A stretch of 64,000 nt of DNA from Desulfocucumis palustris. GTDB taxonomy: Bacteria > Bacillota > Desulfotomaculia > Desulfotomaculales > Desulfocucumaceae. The stretch is from the NCBI RefSeq assembly GCF_002933875.1, contig NZ_BFAV01000157.1, positions 220,576 to 284,575 of the forward strand, given 5' to 3'. The position numbers and the translations under genes are program-made. Shown piece by piece: positions 26,110-35,314 of this stretch. The first letter of the stretch is position 1; each line of letters begins with the position of its first letter. The notes beneath the pieces are model-generated. The model ran no database searches and was not told the origin of the DNA. It saw nothing but the letters and a program-made list of their open reading frames with translations.

Positions 26110-26211
26110 ATGCGCATTTGCATGCAAAATAGTCTGACTAGGTTGAATTTCTGCTTAAGGGGCTTGAGTCGGCAAGATGCGCCGGCGCATCCTTGTAATG
26201 CCCCCGGGCAT
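26110..26211. promoter_or_regulatory. Three ATGC-N6-GCAT palindromes in a divergent control region
   Basis: ATGC-GCATTT-GCAT (26110-26123), ATGC-GCCGGC-GCAT (26177-26190, inside a 16-bp perfect palindrome) and ATGC-CCCCGG-GCAT (26198-26211). The last two are a pair with centres 21 bp apart, matching the pairs at the other loci. They sit 75-180 bp upstream of the candidate permease sigma-54 promoter and 150-250 bp upstream of the ACT-domain gene on the other strand, so one enhancer might serve both. Confidence 0.7.
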
Positions 26212-26361
26212 TCGGATTGAAAGCGGCTTCCCCGTCCCGGGGCATATTACATAATTTTCTATGACTTAATATTATTCTTAATAATTTCAAGGTGGCAGGA
26301 ATATCATATTAACCGACGAAATATCAATTTTTATTCATAAAAACCAAGTGAGGTATTTAAG

Positions 26362-26661
26362 ATGCAAAATTTAAAGCAGGATTCCAAGGGAAACAGGGTA
26401 ATCATCAGCGTGCTGGGACCGGACCGGGTCGGCATAATTGCCGGAGTAGCAAACATCCTGTCGGAAAACAATATTAATATACTGGATATAAGCCAAACAA
26501 TCATACAGGAATTTCTGGCCATGGTTTTAATAGCCGATATGGAAAAAAGCAAAATCAACATGGAACAACTGAAGGAGAAACTGGCGGAAAAGGGCAGGGA
26601 AATAGGAGTTAAAATCGACGCCCAGCATGAAGATGTTTTTAATTTCATGCACAGGCTATAA
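26362..26661 (+). CDS. ACT-domain protein (UPF0237 family)
   Basis: A 99-residue protein consisting almost entirely of an ACT domain: VIISVLGPDRVGIIAGVANILSENN holds the GxxDRxGI glycine turn where ACT domains bind amino acids. Members are cytoplasmic amino-acid sensors related to the GcvR type. It is followed, with a 69-bp gap, by the DUF711 gene; this pairing is common in Firmicutes. GTGAGG lies 10-15 bp ahead of the ATG. It is divergent from the permease operon, and may report amino-acid level. Confidence 0.85.
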   Translation: MQNLKQDSKGNRVIISVLGPDRVGIIAGVANILSENNINILDISQTIIQEFLAMVLIADMEKSKINMEQLKEKLAEKGREIGVKIDAQHEDVFNFMHRL

Positions 26662-26730
26662 CCCCGGAACTCCGAAAGGCCCGGCATGCCCCGGAATCCG
26701 GGGCGGTATTTTTTATTTTTGGAGGGTAAT

Positions 26731-28089
26731 ATGCTTACACTGGCTGAAATAGTTGAAACCATAAAAATGGTCCAGGAAGAAAACCTGGATATACGCACCA
26801 TCACCATGGGCATCAGTCTGAGGGACTGCGCAGGACCCAGCCCGGCGGCCGCCAGGAAAAAGATTTACGATAAAATAACCGGCCTGGCCGGCAACCTGGT
26901 CCGGGTGGGCGAGGAAATAGAAAAGGAATTCGGCATCCCCATAGTCAACAAAAGAATTTCCGTCACCCCCATTTCCCTGGTGGCTGAAAGCTGTGGAGAA
27001 GAGGATTACACCGGTTTTGCCAAGACCCTGGATGAAGCCGCGGAAGCGGTGGGGGTTAATTTTATAGGTGGATTTTCCGCGCTGGTGCACAAGGGCTTCA
27101 CCACCGGCGACATGCGCCTGGTACAGTCCATCCCCCGGGCCCTGGCCACCACCCAAAGGGTATGTTCCTCGGTCAACGTGGCCACCAGCAAGGCGGGCAT
27201 AAACATGGACGCTGTTTACCTGATGGGCAAAATAATTAAGGAAACCGCGCAATTAACCGCCCACAGGGACGGACTGGGCTGCGCCAAACTGGTGGTGTTC
27301 AGCAACGTGCCCGAGGACAACCCTTTTATGGCCGGGGCCTTTCATGGCATAGGCGAACCGGAATCGGTAATCAATGTGGGAGTATCGGGCCCCGGAGTGG
27401 TTAAAAATGTGGTGGAAAGAAATAAAGACGCGGATTTCGGCACCCTGGCCGAAGCAATAAAAAAGACGGCCTTTAAAATAACCCGCATGGGTGAACTGGT
27501 GGGCCGCACGGCGGCCTCCCGGCTGGGGGTTCCCTTCGGAATAGTGGATATATCCCTGGCTCCCACCCCCGCGGTGGGTGACAGTGTGGCGGAAATACTT
27601 GAGTACATGGGATTGGAAAGGTGCGGCACCCACGGCACCACCGCCGCCCTGGCTTTATTGAATGACGCTGTGAAAAAAGGAGGCGCCATGGGCTCTTCCT
27701 ATGTGGGAGGACTGTCCGGGGCATTCATACCGGTAAGCGAGGACGCGGGAATGATCAGGGCGGTTGAAATCGGCGCCCTGGGACTGGACAAGCTGGAAGC
27801 CATGACCTGCGTATGTTCCGTGGGGCTGGACATGATTGCGGTGCCGGGAGACACCGGCCCGGAGACCATTGCCGCGATAATTGCCGACGAGGTGGCCATA
27901 GGGGTGATTAACCACAAAACCACCGCCGTAAGGATAATCCCCGCCCCGGGCAAAAAGGTGGGAGACCGGGTGGAATTCGGGGGACTGCTGGGTCGCGCCC
28001 CGGTTATGCCGGTGCACCCCTTTTCCTCCGACATATTTGTCCGCCGGGGAGGCAGAATTCCCGCGCCGGTCAGCAGCCTTACCAACTAA
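26731..28089 (+). CDS. UPF0210/DUF711 family protein
   Basis: A 452-residue protein of the DUF711 (UPF0210) family, distantly related to the pyruvate formate-lyase fold but without a glycyl-radical motif. Conserved stretches: [12 protein letters not shown] near the start, [32 protein letters not shown] and a C-terminal FFVRRGG-like [11 protein letters not shown]. Biochemical activity is not established for the family. ATG 26731 has GGAGGG seven bases upstream and is preferred to an ATG at 26686. Partner gene is the ACT-domain protein. Confidence 0.85.
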   Translation: MLTLAEIVETIKMVQEENLDIRTITMGISLRDCAGPSPAAARKKIYDKITGLAGNLVRVGEEIEKEFGIPIVNKRISVTPISLVAESCGEEDYTGFAKTLDEAAEAVGVNFIGGFSALVHKGFTTGDMRLVQSIPRALATTQRVCSSVNVATSKAGINMDAVYLMGKIIKETAQLTAHRDGLGCAKLVVFSNVPEDNPFMAGAFHGIGEPESVINVGVSGPGVVKNVVERNKDADFGTLAEAIKKTAFKITRMGELVGRTAASRLGVPFGIVDISLAPTPAVGDSVAEILEYMGLERCGTHGTTAALALLNDAVKKGGAMGSSYVGGLSGAFIPVSEDAGMIRAVEIGALGLDKLEAMTCVCSVGLDMIAVPGDTGPETIAAIIADEVAIGVINHKTTAVRIIPAPGKKVGDRVEFGGLLGRAPVMPVHPFSSDIFVRRGGRIPAPVSSLTN

Positions 28090-28203
28090 ACGCCATTAAT
28101 ATTAAAAGTTCCTCATATTGTGTCATTTACCGTCCAATCCGGGAGGAAATTATCATATGCTGTTGAAATCTTGTAGAAATGCCTTTTTTCACCGGAGGTA
28201 ACA

Positions 28204-29214
28204 ATGCGAAAGACCTTCCTATCATTAATGCTGGTTGGGTTAATGCTGTTGCTGGCGCTGCCGGGCTGCGCCCGTCAGGATAAGGAATCCCGGACCGAAG
28301 GCCAGGCGCAGACCGCCGCCGGCGACGAAGGGGCACCGGGCGATGAGCGGGATAACACGGTAAAGAAACAACTTGATGAGGCACTGCAGGGACAACCAGG
28401 CAATCCGGCAACAAACCCCCAGGACCCGAACGGCGGCAAAATGCCCCCGTCGGAAACCAAAATCAACCCGCTGCCTGATTTTACCGCTGACGAAACTGTG
28501 GAAATAAGCGGAAAAACCAGGGCCGGCAACAGGATCTTCATAAACGGCAAGGAAACGCCGGTGGACCCCAGGGGGCAATTCACAGGAACAGTCCAATTGA
28601 AGCCCGGCGACAACACCATAGCTGTGGATACCTTAAATAAGAAAGGAACTCCGGACAAACAAAGCCTGTCCATAAAATATCAGCCCCTGGCGCCAAAGCT
28701 CCTGGCGCTGGCCCCGGAAAGCTCCGACTCGGAGACTGTAACCGTTTCCGGCCAGACGGAGCCGGGCTGCATTGTTTATATAAACAGCAGCCGGACCCAA
28801 CCGGATAAAAAGGGGAATTTTTCCCTGCCTGTAAAGCTTGAGCCCGGCTCCAACTCCATTAAGGTTGTTTCTTCAAACAGCCTGGGAGGCCAGGCCCTGG
28901 TGACCAAAAACGTTACTTTCAATCCCCCGGATCCCAAACTGGTGCTTATAGTTCCAGGCGAAACCAGCAGCCAGCAGGTGACCATCAGCGGTATTACGGA
29001 CGACAACACGGTGCTGCTGGCCTACGTCAATGACGTAAAAACCAATGTAAACAACAACAACGGCATTTTTTCGGGAACCGTGCAGTTAAAAGAGGGACTT
29101 AACACCATAACCGTCCAGGTGGCCAACAAATGGGGCAAAACAAGAACCCAGCAAAAGAATGTAAACTATCAACCGGTAAACCAGGATCAGGGCGGTGAGG
29201 ATTTCTATTATTAA
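28204..29214 (+). CDS. Lipoprotein with three tandem Ig-like modules
   Basis: A 336-residue lipoprotein: signal peptide with lipobox LALPGC (Cys 22), an Asp/Glu/Gln-rich linker (23-85), then three repeats of about 75-80 residues starting near 88, 165 and 240. Each repeat carries a V-x-I/V-S-G-x-T segment, an inner strand with I/VYIN, a G-x-F element and a closing LKxGxNxIxV strand (for example LKPGDNTIAV, LEPGSNSIKV, LKEGLNTITV). This is the pattern of the glucodextranase-like domain B / bacterial Ig-like fold. Probably a surface protein in adhesion or envelope structure; no catalytic part is seen. GGAGG precedes the ATG. Confidence 0.75.
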   Translation: MRKTFLSLMLVGLMLLLALPGCARQDKESRTEGQAQTAAGDEGAPGDERDNTVKKQLDEALQGQPGNPATNPQDPNGGKMPPSETKINPLPDFTADETVEISGKTRAGNRIFINGKETPVDPRGQFTGTVQLKPGDNTIAVDTLNKKGTPDKQSLSIKYQPLAPKLLALAPESSDSETVTVSGQTEPGCIVYINSSRTQPDKKGNFSLPVKLEPGSNSIKVVSSNSLGGQALVTKNVTFNPPDPKLVLIVPGETSSQQVTISGITDDNTVLLAYVNDVKTNVNNNNGIFSGTVQLKEGLNTITVQVANKWGKTRTQQKNVNYQPVNQDQGGEDFYY

Positions 29215-29278
29215 GGAATTGCCGGATTCTTACAGCTGAAGCCGGCTGGATAAATACCCTTTCGGGGGAGGAGATAAA

Positions 29279-29803
29279 TTGAAAAAGGCCTCATTGATAT
29301 TTCTGGCATTGCTGCTCCTTATCTGCGGCGGTTGCGGCAATAAAGACTCCACCGCCACCCTGCAGAAGGTTCAATCGGAACTTGATAAATATGAAGAAAA
29401 TATGATTACTTTTTATCAATTTAAAATGATACCGGATGATCCGGCTTTCCCGGGAAATTTGTCCATGGATTACATGGACAGGGCCCAGCAGAGCACGGAA
29501 ACACTAAAGGATCTGGACCAGATTGCCAATTCCGTAAAAAAGGCTGAAATTAAATCGGAGCTTAAAAATTATATAGACACGGCAAAAAAAAGAGAGGAAC
29601 TGGTAATCAAATATCTTGACGATATACGCAAGGATATTAATTTCCAGACCACCGGGCAAATAGACCTTAGCCGGCCCGACAACGACTTGACAGTGGATAT
29701 TAACAGGTATCTGCACAGCCTTCCCGACGACATGCTGGGATTGGAATACCAGTTAAAGGAAAGCAGGCAGAAGCTGGATTCATTGCTTTCGCCCAAAAAA
29801 TAA
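29279..29803 (+). CDS. Small lipoprotein of unknown function
   Basis: A 174-residue protein with a TTG start after GGGGGAGGAGAT. The signal peptide ends in ICGGC (Cys about residue 19). The mature part is highly charged and helical, with long predicted alpha segments (QKVQSELDKYEENM, SVKKAEIKSELKNYIDTAKK). I do not recognise a family. It follows the Ig-like lipoprotein on the same strand at 64 bp, probably co-transcribed. Confidence 0.65.
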   Translation: MKKASLIFLALLLLICGGCGNKDSTATLQKVQSELDKYEENMITFYQFKMIPDDPAFPGNLSMDYMDRAQQSTETLKDLDQIANSVKKAEIKSELKNYIDTAKKREELVIKYLDDIRKDINFQTTGQIDLSRPDNDLTVDINRYLHSLPDDMLGLEYQLKESRQKLDSLLSPKK

Positions 29804-29866
29804 AGAGGACAGTGTCCCCTTTATACGGTGTTATTAAACTAAAATCAACAAAACATTAACCGTGGT

Positions 29867-30331
29867 CTACCTCTGTTTGCCGCCCTTTTGCAATTCATCC
29901 GCCAGTTTTGCCGCCAGCTGCGGGTCCCGGGATTTGATCCCGGCCAGGTACATGAATATACTGCCCGGATATGGCACGGCTTCAGGCAAAACAGTAAGCT
30001 CCATGGCGCTGCGCACCAGCGCCACCACGCAATCCGGGGAGTGGTTGTCCCGGCACTCCTTGCACTGCCTGCAGGTTTCCGCCAGCACCGGAGCCACGGT
30101 ATCGGAATAGTACGGTTTAAAGTCACTGGAGGGGATCAGCCCCGAGGCCCCGGGAATGTCCAGAACACCCTTTTGCAGGGCAAAGCGTAAAACTTTTTTT
30201 GAAAAGCCCACCAGGCAGCCTGATTCCTTGCAATCTTCAGTATTCAGTAAATCGCAGGACTTGCAGATATTCTCCAACCGCGCCATCGGCGCCGAAAGGT
30301 TTATTTCGTCTGTTTTTCTTATCTGCGTCAC
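29867..30331 (-). CDS. Cysteine-rich cytoplasmic protein next to a siroheme reductase-like gene
   Basis: A protein of about 154 residues with two four-cysteine clusters: CKSCDLLNTEDCKESGC near the N-terminus and CRQCKECRDNHSPDC in the middle. These could hold iron-sulfur clusters or zinc. No membrane helix or signal. Of three possible starts after AAGGAGG, the GTG at 30331 has the best spacing (ATG at 30337 is the alternative). It begins within about 15 bp of the end of the reductase-like gene, so both form one operon. Function unknown; an electron-transfer or maturation partner is plausible. Confidence 0.6.
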   Translation of the reverse strand: MTQIRKTDEINLSAPMARLENICKSCDLLNTEDCKESGCLVGFSKKVLRFALQKGVLDIPGASGLIPSSDFKPYYSDTVAPVLAETCRQCKECRDNHSPDCVVALVRSAMELTVLPEAVPYPGSIFMYLAGIKSRDPQLAAKLADELQKGGKQR

Positions 30332-30345
30332 CACCATCCCTCCTT

Positions 30346-31059
30346 CTAATCGGCTAAAAGAAAGTTCTTAAACTCATTATCCCCGGCATCATCCTTACAG
30401 TTGATTAACTGGTCGGGCGGCGTGAACCGCTCAGGCCCCAGTCTTGCCATGGCGCGGCAAAGCTTTTCCCCCGGTTCCGCCAGCCTGGTGAAATTTTCAA
30501 TCACAAAATCCAGTATGGCGTAAACTGAATCCTTGGTTGCCTTGCGGGCGACAACCCTTCCGTGTGCGGGCCTGGCGCCTCCTCCCAAGCCTCCCAGGAT
30601 GACATCGTAAAAGTCCCTGCCGGCGCATACAACCCCGAAGTCGGCGCAGTGGGGGTCCACACAGCCCCTGTAGCAACCGGCCACGGCTATTTTGAAATCC
30701 TTGGGGACCGCTTTTCCCAGATAACGATTCTGAATCTCTATTCCCAGATCAAGGGCCTCCCCCGTGGAGCGGGGGCATAACGCAGAATTCCCGGCGCAGG
30801 CTTTTACAGCCCGGACCACATCCCCGTACGGGGACAGTACCAGTCCCATTTCCGGTAAGGCCTTAATAAGAGCCGGAGCCTTATCCTCCTCCAGAACCAC
30901 CACCAGGGTCTGCCGGGTAGTAAGTTTCACCCTGAAACTCCCCAGTTCATTCACCTTCCCGGCCAATGCCAAAAATTGCTCCGGTGTCATAACCCCGCAG
31001 GCAGCAACAACATCCACGGCAACCATGCCGTTTCTCTGCCTGAATACGCCTTCGCCCAT
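30346..31059 (-). CDS. Small nitrite/sulfite reductase-like protein
   Basis: A 237-residue protein covering one nitrite/sulfite reductase repeat: an N-terminal ferredoxin-like half domain (residues 5-65, FRVKLTTRQTLVVV) and a siroheme/[4Fe-4S] half with CAGNSALCPRSTG (Cys about 90 and 97) and VAGCYRGCVDPHC (Cys about 131 and 135). Full enzymes have two such repeats and are twice as long, so this is a stand-alone minimal form as seen in low-molecular-mass assimilatory-type sulfite reductases. Substrate is not certain; the spacing of the first Cys pair (X6) differs from the common X5. ATG 31059 follows AAAGGAG. Confidence 0.75.
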   Translation of the reverse strand: MGEGVFRQRNGMVAVDVVAACGVMTPEQFLALAGKVNELGSFRVKLTTRQTLVVVLEEDKAPALIKALPEMGLVLSPYGDVVRAVKACAGNSALCPRSTGEALDLGIEIQNRYLGKAVPKDFKIAVAGCYRGCVDPHCADFGVVCAGRDFYDVILGGLGGGARPAHGRVVARKATKDSVYAILDFVIENFTRLAEPGEKLCRAMARLGPERFTPPDQLINCKDDAGDNEFKNFLLAD

Positions 31060-31072
31060 TATAAACACTCCT

Positions 31073-31921
31073 TTACTTCCATTTTCCATTAACCACATCT
31101 GTGAAAAATTGCCGGCTGTCACCGGGGTGTATGGAAAATCTGTTTATTAGCATGGTGTTGCTTCCGGGACCGGCATAGCCCGGATTAACCGTAAAACCCA
31201 GCCTGTAGCCCATGGAGGAAGCCACGGGTATGGCGTTATGGCCGGCAACTCCGTAGGGATAGGCTATGGCGTGGGGCACCGGTATGCCCAGCATAATAAA
31301 GGTCTTGTTAAAACGGAGTAAATCAGCCCTTATGGCTGCTTCGTCCAGCACCTCCAGAGCGGGCTTATCTCCAATATACCTGTGGTTGTCATATGTGTGG
31401 CAGCCGAATTCCAGCAGGCCTGTTCTAAGCATGCTTTTCAGCTGATAAGTGGTAAGGTGGCGGTTACGGACCAGCCCCTGGGCGGCAGCTTTTTCCGGAT
31501 CGCCGGGCTGGTCTTCCGGCACCCTTCCGGTGGGGAATATAACCGCCTTGAAATTGCAGCGAATCAACACCGGCAAGGCATAGACATAGTTTGACTCATA
31601 TCCGTCATCAAAGGTTATCAGTACCGCCGGCCCCGGAGGTTTGAACCTTCCGGCCAGGAATTCCCCCATTTCCTCAAGGTTCAGGGTATAAAAATTATTG
31701 TCCCGCAGATACTGCATCTGCCAGAAAAACTCCTCCACCGGCAGAATGGCGGAATTGGTCAAATGCTTTCCGGAAGAAGAGGGTTCCAGGTGATGATAGG
31801 CCAGGACCGCAACTTTATCCACCGCTGGAGTAAAATCCGCCGGAGGAACCGGTGGCAGGGCGAAAGCGGCCCGGAAGGGGAACAGGGTAAAAAGCAGCAT
31901 TGCTAATAAAGTCGCGCGCAT
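31073..31921 (-). CDS. Secreted polysaccharide deacetylase (NodB domain)
   Basis: A 282-residue protein with a signal peptide (about 1-21, ending AAFA) and a NodB-type carbohydrate esterase 4 domain. TFDDGYESNY holds the catalytic Asp and first metal Asp; FGCHTYDNH supplies metal His residues; IAYPYG matches the third motif. Expected to remove acetyl groups from peptidoglycan or an exported polysaccharide. It lies just upstream of the reductase-like gene on the same strand with a 13-bp gap, but there is no clear functional link. Confidence 0.85.
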   Translation of the reverse strand: MRATLLAMLLFTLFPFRAAFALPPVPPADFTPAVDKVAVLAYHHLEPSSSGKHLTNSAILPVEEFFWQMQYLRDNNFYTLNLEEMGEFLAGRFKPPGPAVLITFDDGYESNYVYALPVLIRCNFKAVIFPTGRVPEDQPGDPEKAAAQGLVRNRHLTTYQLKSMLRTGLLEFGCHTYDNHRYIGDKPALEVLDEAAIRADLLRFNKTFIMLGIPVPHAIAYPYGVAGHNAIPVASSMGYRLGFTVNPGYAGPGSNTMLINRFSIHPGDSRQFFTDVVNGKWK

Positions 31922-32049
31922 GTTGTTACCTCATAAACCGGGACAATATTTTACAGCTACAATACTTATTTGGCACACGAGGAAAAAATCCTCCAATATA
32001 ACCGTTTTTTTTCAAAGACATAATATTTGCAATATGAAGCTACACCTTC

Positions 32050-32763
32050 CTATATTTCTATTTCCGTTTCCGTTTCCGGGTTATCCACGTCCAGGTAAAA
32101 TTTCACGGGTTGCACACCAAAATATTTCTCAATGCAATTTGCAAGTTCTTCCCTGGCCGCTTTTACCGATTCAAGGTTGCGGTCGGTAAACCCGTCGATG
32201 GGGAAGAAAATTTTGCTGCTTGCCGCCGTTACCTTGCCCCTGTCGCTCTGCCTCCAGATCCAACGCCTGGTCCTGATATCCACGGCGTCGGCATAAACCA
32301 GATCTCCCCCGGGAACCTCTTCGGCAACGCCGGCGCCAAAGGGTGTAAAGTATTCCCCCTCCCGGGAATAACGTACGGATATATCTCCCTCAATGGAATT
32401 TAAATCGTGTGCCCCCATGGGCAAAGTATATTTAAGGGATATGGCGTTGACCAGATTCACGGCGTCGTTGATGTCGGGCAACTCCCCGCCCTTTAAAACC
32501 CGGGAGGTGAGAGCCTCCACGGAACTCAAAAATTTATTGGGGTTGAAGCCTATTTTAATGAAGGCGTTGCGGTAACAAACCAGGTCCGGGTGCTCTTTCA
32601 AGTTCCCCCCCTGGAATTTGGAGCGGGCAAAGGACGTGGCTTCCTTTAACAGCTCCAGAATTTCCGCCGATTTTCCGGTATTGTCCAGACCACCGGCCGC
32701 CACCCCCCCAAAACATACTGTGGGTAAAACCCGGAACACCTCTTTATCAATAATAAATTTCAC
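32050..32763 (-). CDS. B3/B4 (tRNA-synthetase-like) domain protein
   Basis: A 237-residue protein consisting of a stand-alone B3/B4 domain, the editing-type domain of the phenylalanyl-tRNA synthetase beta subunit. YRNAFIKIGFNPNKF and the DINDAVNLVNAISLKY stretch are typical, with PxGAHDL following. Stand-alone members are thought to hydrolyse misacylated tRNA or bind amino acids, but few are characterised. Start is GTG at 32763 after GGGAGGT; the longer reading has no such site. It follows comEC on the same strand with a 25-bp gap. Confidence 0.8.
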   Translation of the reverse strand: MKFIIDKEVFRVLPTVCFGGVAAGGLDNTGKSAEILELLKEATSFARSKFQGGNLKEHPDLVCYRNAFIKIGFNPNKFLSSVEALTSRVLKGGELPDINDAVNLVNAISLKYTLPMGAHDLNSIEGDISVRYSREGEYFTPFGAGVAEEVPGGDLVYADAVDIRTRRWIWRQSDRGKVTAASSKIFFPIDGFTDRNLESVKAAREELANCIEKYFGVQPVKFYLDVDNPETETEIEI

Positions 32764-32788
32764 TATATTTACCTCCCTGTCCATTCTG

Positions 32789-35287
32789 TCATGCGGCATT
32801 ACCCGGCTGCTGAACCGCACTCTCCCTATCCATTCTTCCCCATTTAACCCGGATTTTCTCGCCGTCCGTGGACACCACCACCGCCCCGTCCCGGTCGGTG
32901 CGGTATACCCTGACGCCCAGGTCTTCCAACAGCTGCAGGGTTTGGGGGTCGGGATGGCCGAAGTTATTGTTCTTTCCCGCTGATATTACCGCCAGCCGGG
33001 GCCCGGCCCGCCCGAAAAACTCCGGTGAAATGTAACGGCTGCCGTGATGCGGCACTTTTAAAACGGTGCAATGAATATCCCGGCCGGATTCCAGAATACG
33101 CCGCTGGGCCTCCTCCTCTATGTCCGCCGCCAGCAGTAAGGTTTGCTGTCTGTATTCCATCATCAGCACCAGGGAGTTGTTGTTCAGATCCGATCTGGTG
33201 CCCTCCATTAATTCGGGAGCGGGGTTTATTACTTCGATCCCCACCTCCCGGTCGAGCTTGAGCCTGTCTCCGGACACAGCGATCTCCACGGGTATCCCCT
33301 TCAGGGCAATATCCTCCAGCAGCCTGCCGTATGCCGGATCAGGCCTTTCACCTCCCTTGTAAGCCCCGGAGGAGGCGCTTCCCTCCGCCGGGGGCAGTGG
33401 CGGAACCACCACCGAGCCAATAGCAAAACGCCGGACAACCGCCCCCACCCCGCCCGCATGATCCTCATGGGGGTGGGTAATAACCAGTACGTCCAGCCTG
33501 TTTACACCCTGCCCCTTTAAATAATCCACCACCACATCCCCCGCTCCCCTGGCGGACTCGAACTCGCCGGGCCTGCCGCCGGCATCCACCAGCATGTTGC
33601 CGCCGCCGGGAAATTCAACGTATGCCGAGTCCCCCTGTCCCACATCAATAAAGTGCACCCTCAGCCCGGCGTCGCCGGGCCCTCTTCCCGGTATCCAGGC
33701 AACGCCTGCCGCAAACACCAGCAGGGTAAAGGCCGCCCCCCTGGATACCGCCGGAAAAGCTCCTCCGGCCAGGCTGCCGGGAGGGGTTTCCCCGCTCCCC
33801 GCCACCTTTCCCGGGACGGGCTTTCCCAGCGCCCAGAACAGCAAATACCAAGCGGCGGCAAAAATCCAGGAAGGGGCTTCCACATAAATAAACAACCCCG
33901 GTATTTCCCTTATGGCCTCCACCAGCCATTTAAACAAATCAAGCAGGGCTCCGGTGGCAATATTTATAAATCCCGCCAGGGTCATTGAAAATTGGCCGGT
34001 GATGGCCGCCAGGGCGCCCAGGGGCAGTATGACACCGGTTATGGGAACGGCTATTAAATTGGCCGGAAGGGATGCCGCGGTTATCAGGTTGAAATGAATG
34101 GCGATAAGCGGGACTGTCCCTAACTGGGCAGCCAGCGGCACCGCTATAAAAAGAGCGGCGCCGGGAGGGAATTTAAAACTTTTTGCCAGTAAAGTCCGTA
34201 TAGCCGGGGTAAGGTAAAGTATACCCCAGGTGGCGCAAAAGGAAAGCTGAAATCCGGGCTCAAACAGCGCCCAGGGCTGAAAAAACAGTATGGCCAGAGC
34301 CGCCAGGCCCAGGCTGGTGGGCCAGTCGGCCTCTCTTCCCAACTGGTGTCCCAGCAGCAGGACTAAGGCCATGATGGTGGCTCTTACCACCGGCGGGCTT
34401 AACCCCGTCATCACAGCGTATATTATTAACACGCAGGTAATGGTGATAAATCTTGCCGGCCGGGAAACATTCAACATCCCCAGCAAAAACGCCATGGCCG
34501 CCAGCAGCATGCCCACGTGCAGGCCGCTGACACTTAATATGTGGTTGACGCCGGTTTCGCAGAATATTTCCCTCTCCTCCGGAGGCATCTCCCCCACAAC
34601 CCCGAAAATTATACCGTTCAGCAAATCCGCCCGGGCCGGCGAAAGGGTGTTTTCAGCCACTTTCAACAGCCTGGACTTTACGGCCAGGGCAAAGCCCACC
34701 AGGGGATTGCCACCGCTTAAGCCCGTGCTGTCAATTTGGTCACCGGAATTCACCGCCAAAATCCCGCCTATGCCCCTGCGCGACAGGTAGGAGCGGTAAT
34801 TGAACTGCCCCGGGTTTCCGGGCTCCTCCGGCATTGACAAATAGCCCCTGGCTTTCAGGCCATGGCCGTAATTAAAAACAGGGATACCCGCCGCCGCCCG
34901 GATAATTATTTTCCCTTCATACCTTTTTCTTATTCCTCCCATGGTCACCCAGCCGGTTTTAACCAGGTAGCGGGTGTCCAGGCTTCTGATATCCGGCCCG
35001 TCGAGGATTGTTCCTTCCACGGTGACAAAATGTCCCCAGTAAGGTCTTAGAAATAATTTTTCTTCTCCGGTTATTGCCTGCCCGGACATGGTCATGCCCA
35101 GCAGGGCAAACAGAATTAAAAAGGCGGGGCCAAGGCCACGCCGTGCTGACAGGTATAAATATACGGCTGACAAAAACGCCGCCATAGAAGCCAGAAGGGG
35201 CCACTCCGGACCGATTCCGGTCAGTGCGGAAAGCACCATTCCCGCTATATAAGCCGCCGCCACACCCAACAACGGTCTTTCAGGCAA
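32789..35287 (-). CDS. comEC: DNA uptake channel protein ComEC/Rec2
   Basis: An 832-residue protein of usual length with the three ComEC parts: N-terminal OB-like DUF4131 region (about 1-200), the Competence membrane domain (220-500; ILSVSGLHVGML and SPPVVRATIMALVLLLG are diagnostic), and a C-terminal metallo-beta-lactamase domain (545-820) with HPHEDHAGG, DVGQGDSAYVEFPG and VPHHGS. It forms the channel that takes single-stranded DNA into the cell. Start is TTG at 35287 after GAAGGA. ComEA lies 4 kb upstream on the same strand. Confidence 0.93.
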   Translation of the reverse strand: MPERPLLGVAAAYIAGMVLSALTGIGPEWPLLASMAAFLSAVYLYLSARRGLGPAFLILFALLGMTMSGQAITGEEKLFLRPYWGHFVTVEGTILDGPDIRSLDTRYLVKTGWVTMGGIRKRYEGKIIIRAAAGIPVFNYGHGLKARGYLSMPEEPGNPGQFNYRSYLSRRGIGGILAVNSGDQIDSTGLSGGNPLVGFALAVKSRLLKVAENTLSPARADLLNGIIFGVVGEMPPEEREIFCETGVNHILSVSGLHVGMLLAAMAFLLGMLNVSRPARFITITCVLIIYAVMTGLSPPVVRATIMALVLLLGHQLGREADWPTSLGLAALAILFFQPWALFEPGFQLSFCATWGILYLTPAIRTLLAKSFKFPPGAALFIAVPLAAQLGTVPLIAIHFNLITAASLPANLIAVPITGVILPLGALAAITGQFSMTLAGFINIATGALLDLFKWLVEAIREIPGLFIYVEAPSWIFAAAWYLLFWALGKPVPGKVAGSGETPPGSLAGGAFPAVSRGAAFTLLVFAAGVAWIPGRGPGDAGLRVHFIDVGQGDSAYVEFPGGGNMLVDAGGRPGEFESARGAGDVVVDYLKGQGVNRLDVLVITHPHEDHAGGVGAVVRRFAIGSVVVPPLPPAEGSASSGAYKGGERPDPAYGRLLEDIALKGIPVEIAVSGDRLKLDREVGIEVINPAPELMEGTRSDLNNNSLVLMMEYRQQTLLLAADIEEEAQRRILESGRDIHCTVLKVPHHGSRYISPEFFGRAGPRLAVISAGKNNNFGHPDPQTLQLLEDLGVRVYRTDRDGAVVVSTDGEKIRVKWGRMDRESAVQQPGNAA

Positions 35288-35314
35288 TAATCCTTCACCC
35301 TCCGGACGTGTAAA

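Noticed and set aside
26293..26308. TGGCAGGAATATCATA as a sigma-54 promoter for the ACT/DUF711 unit
   Set aside because: Good -24 element but AT in place of the -12 GC.
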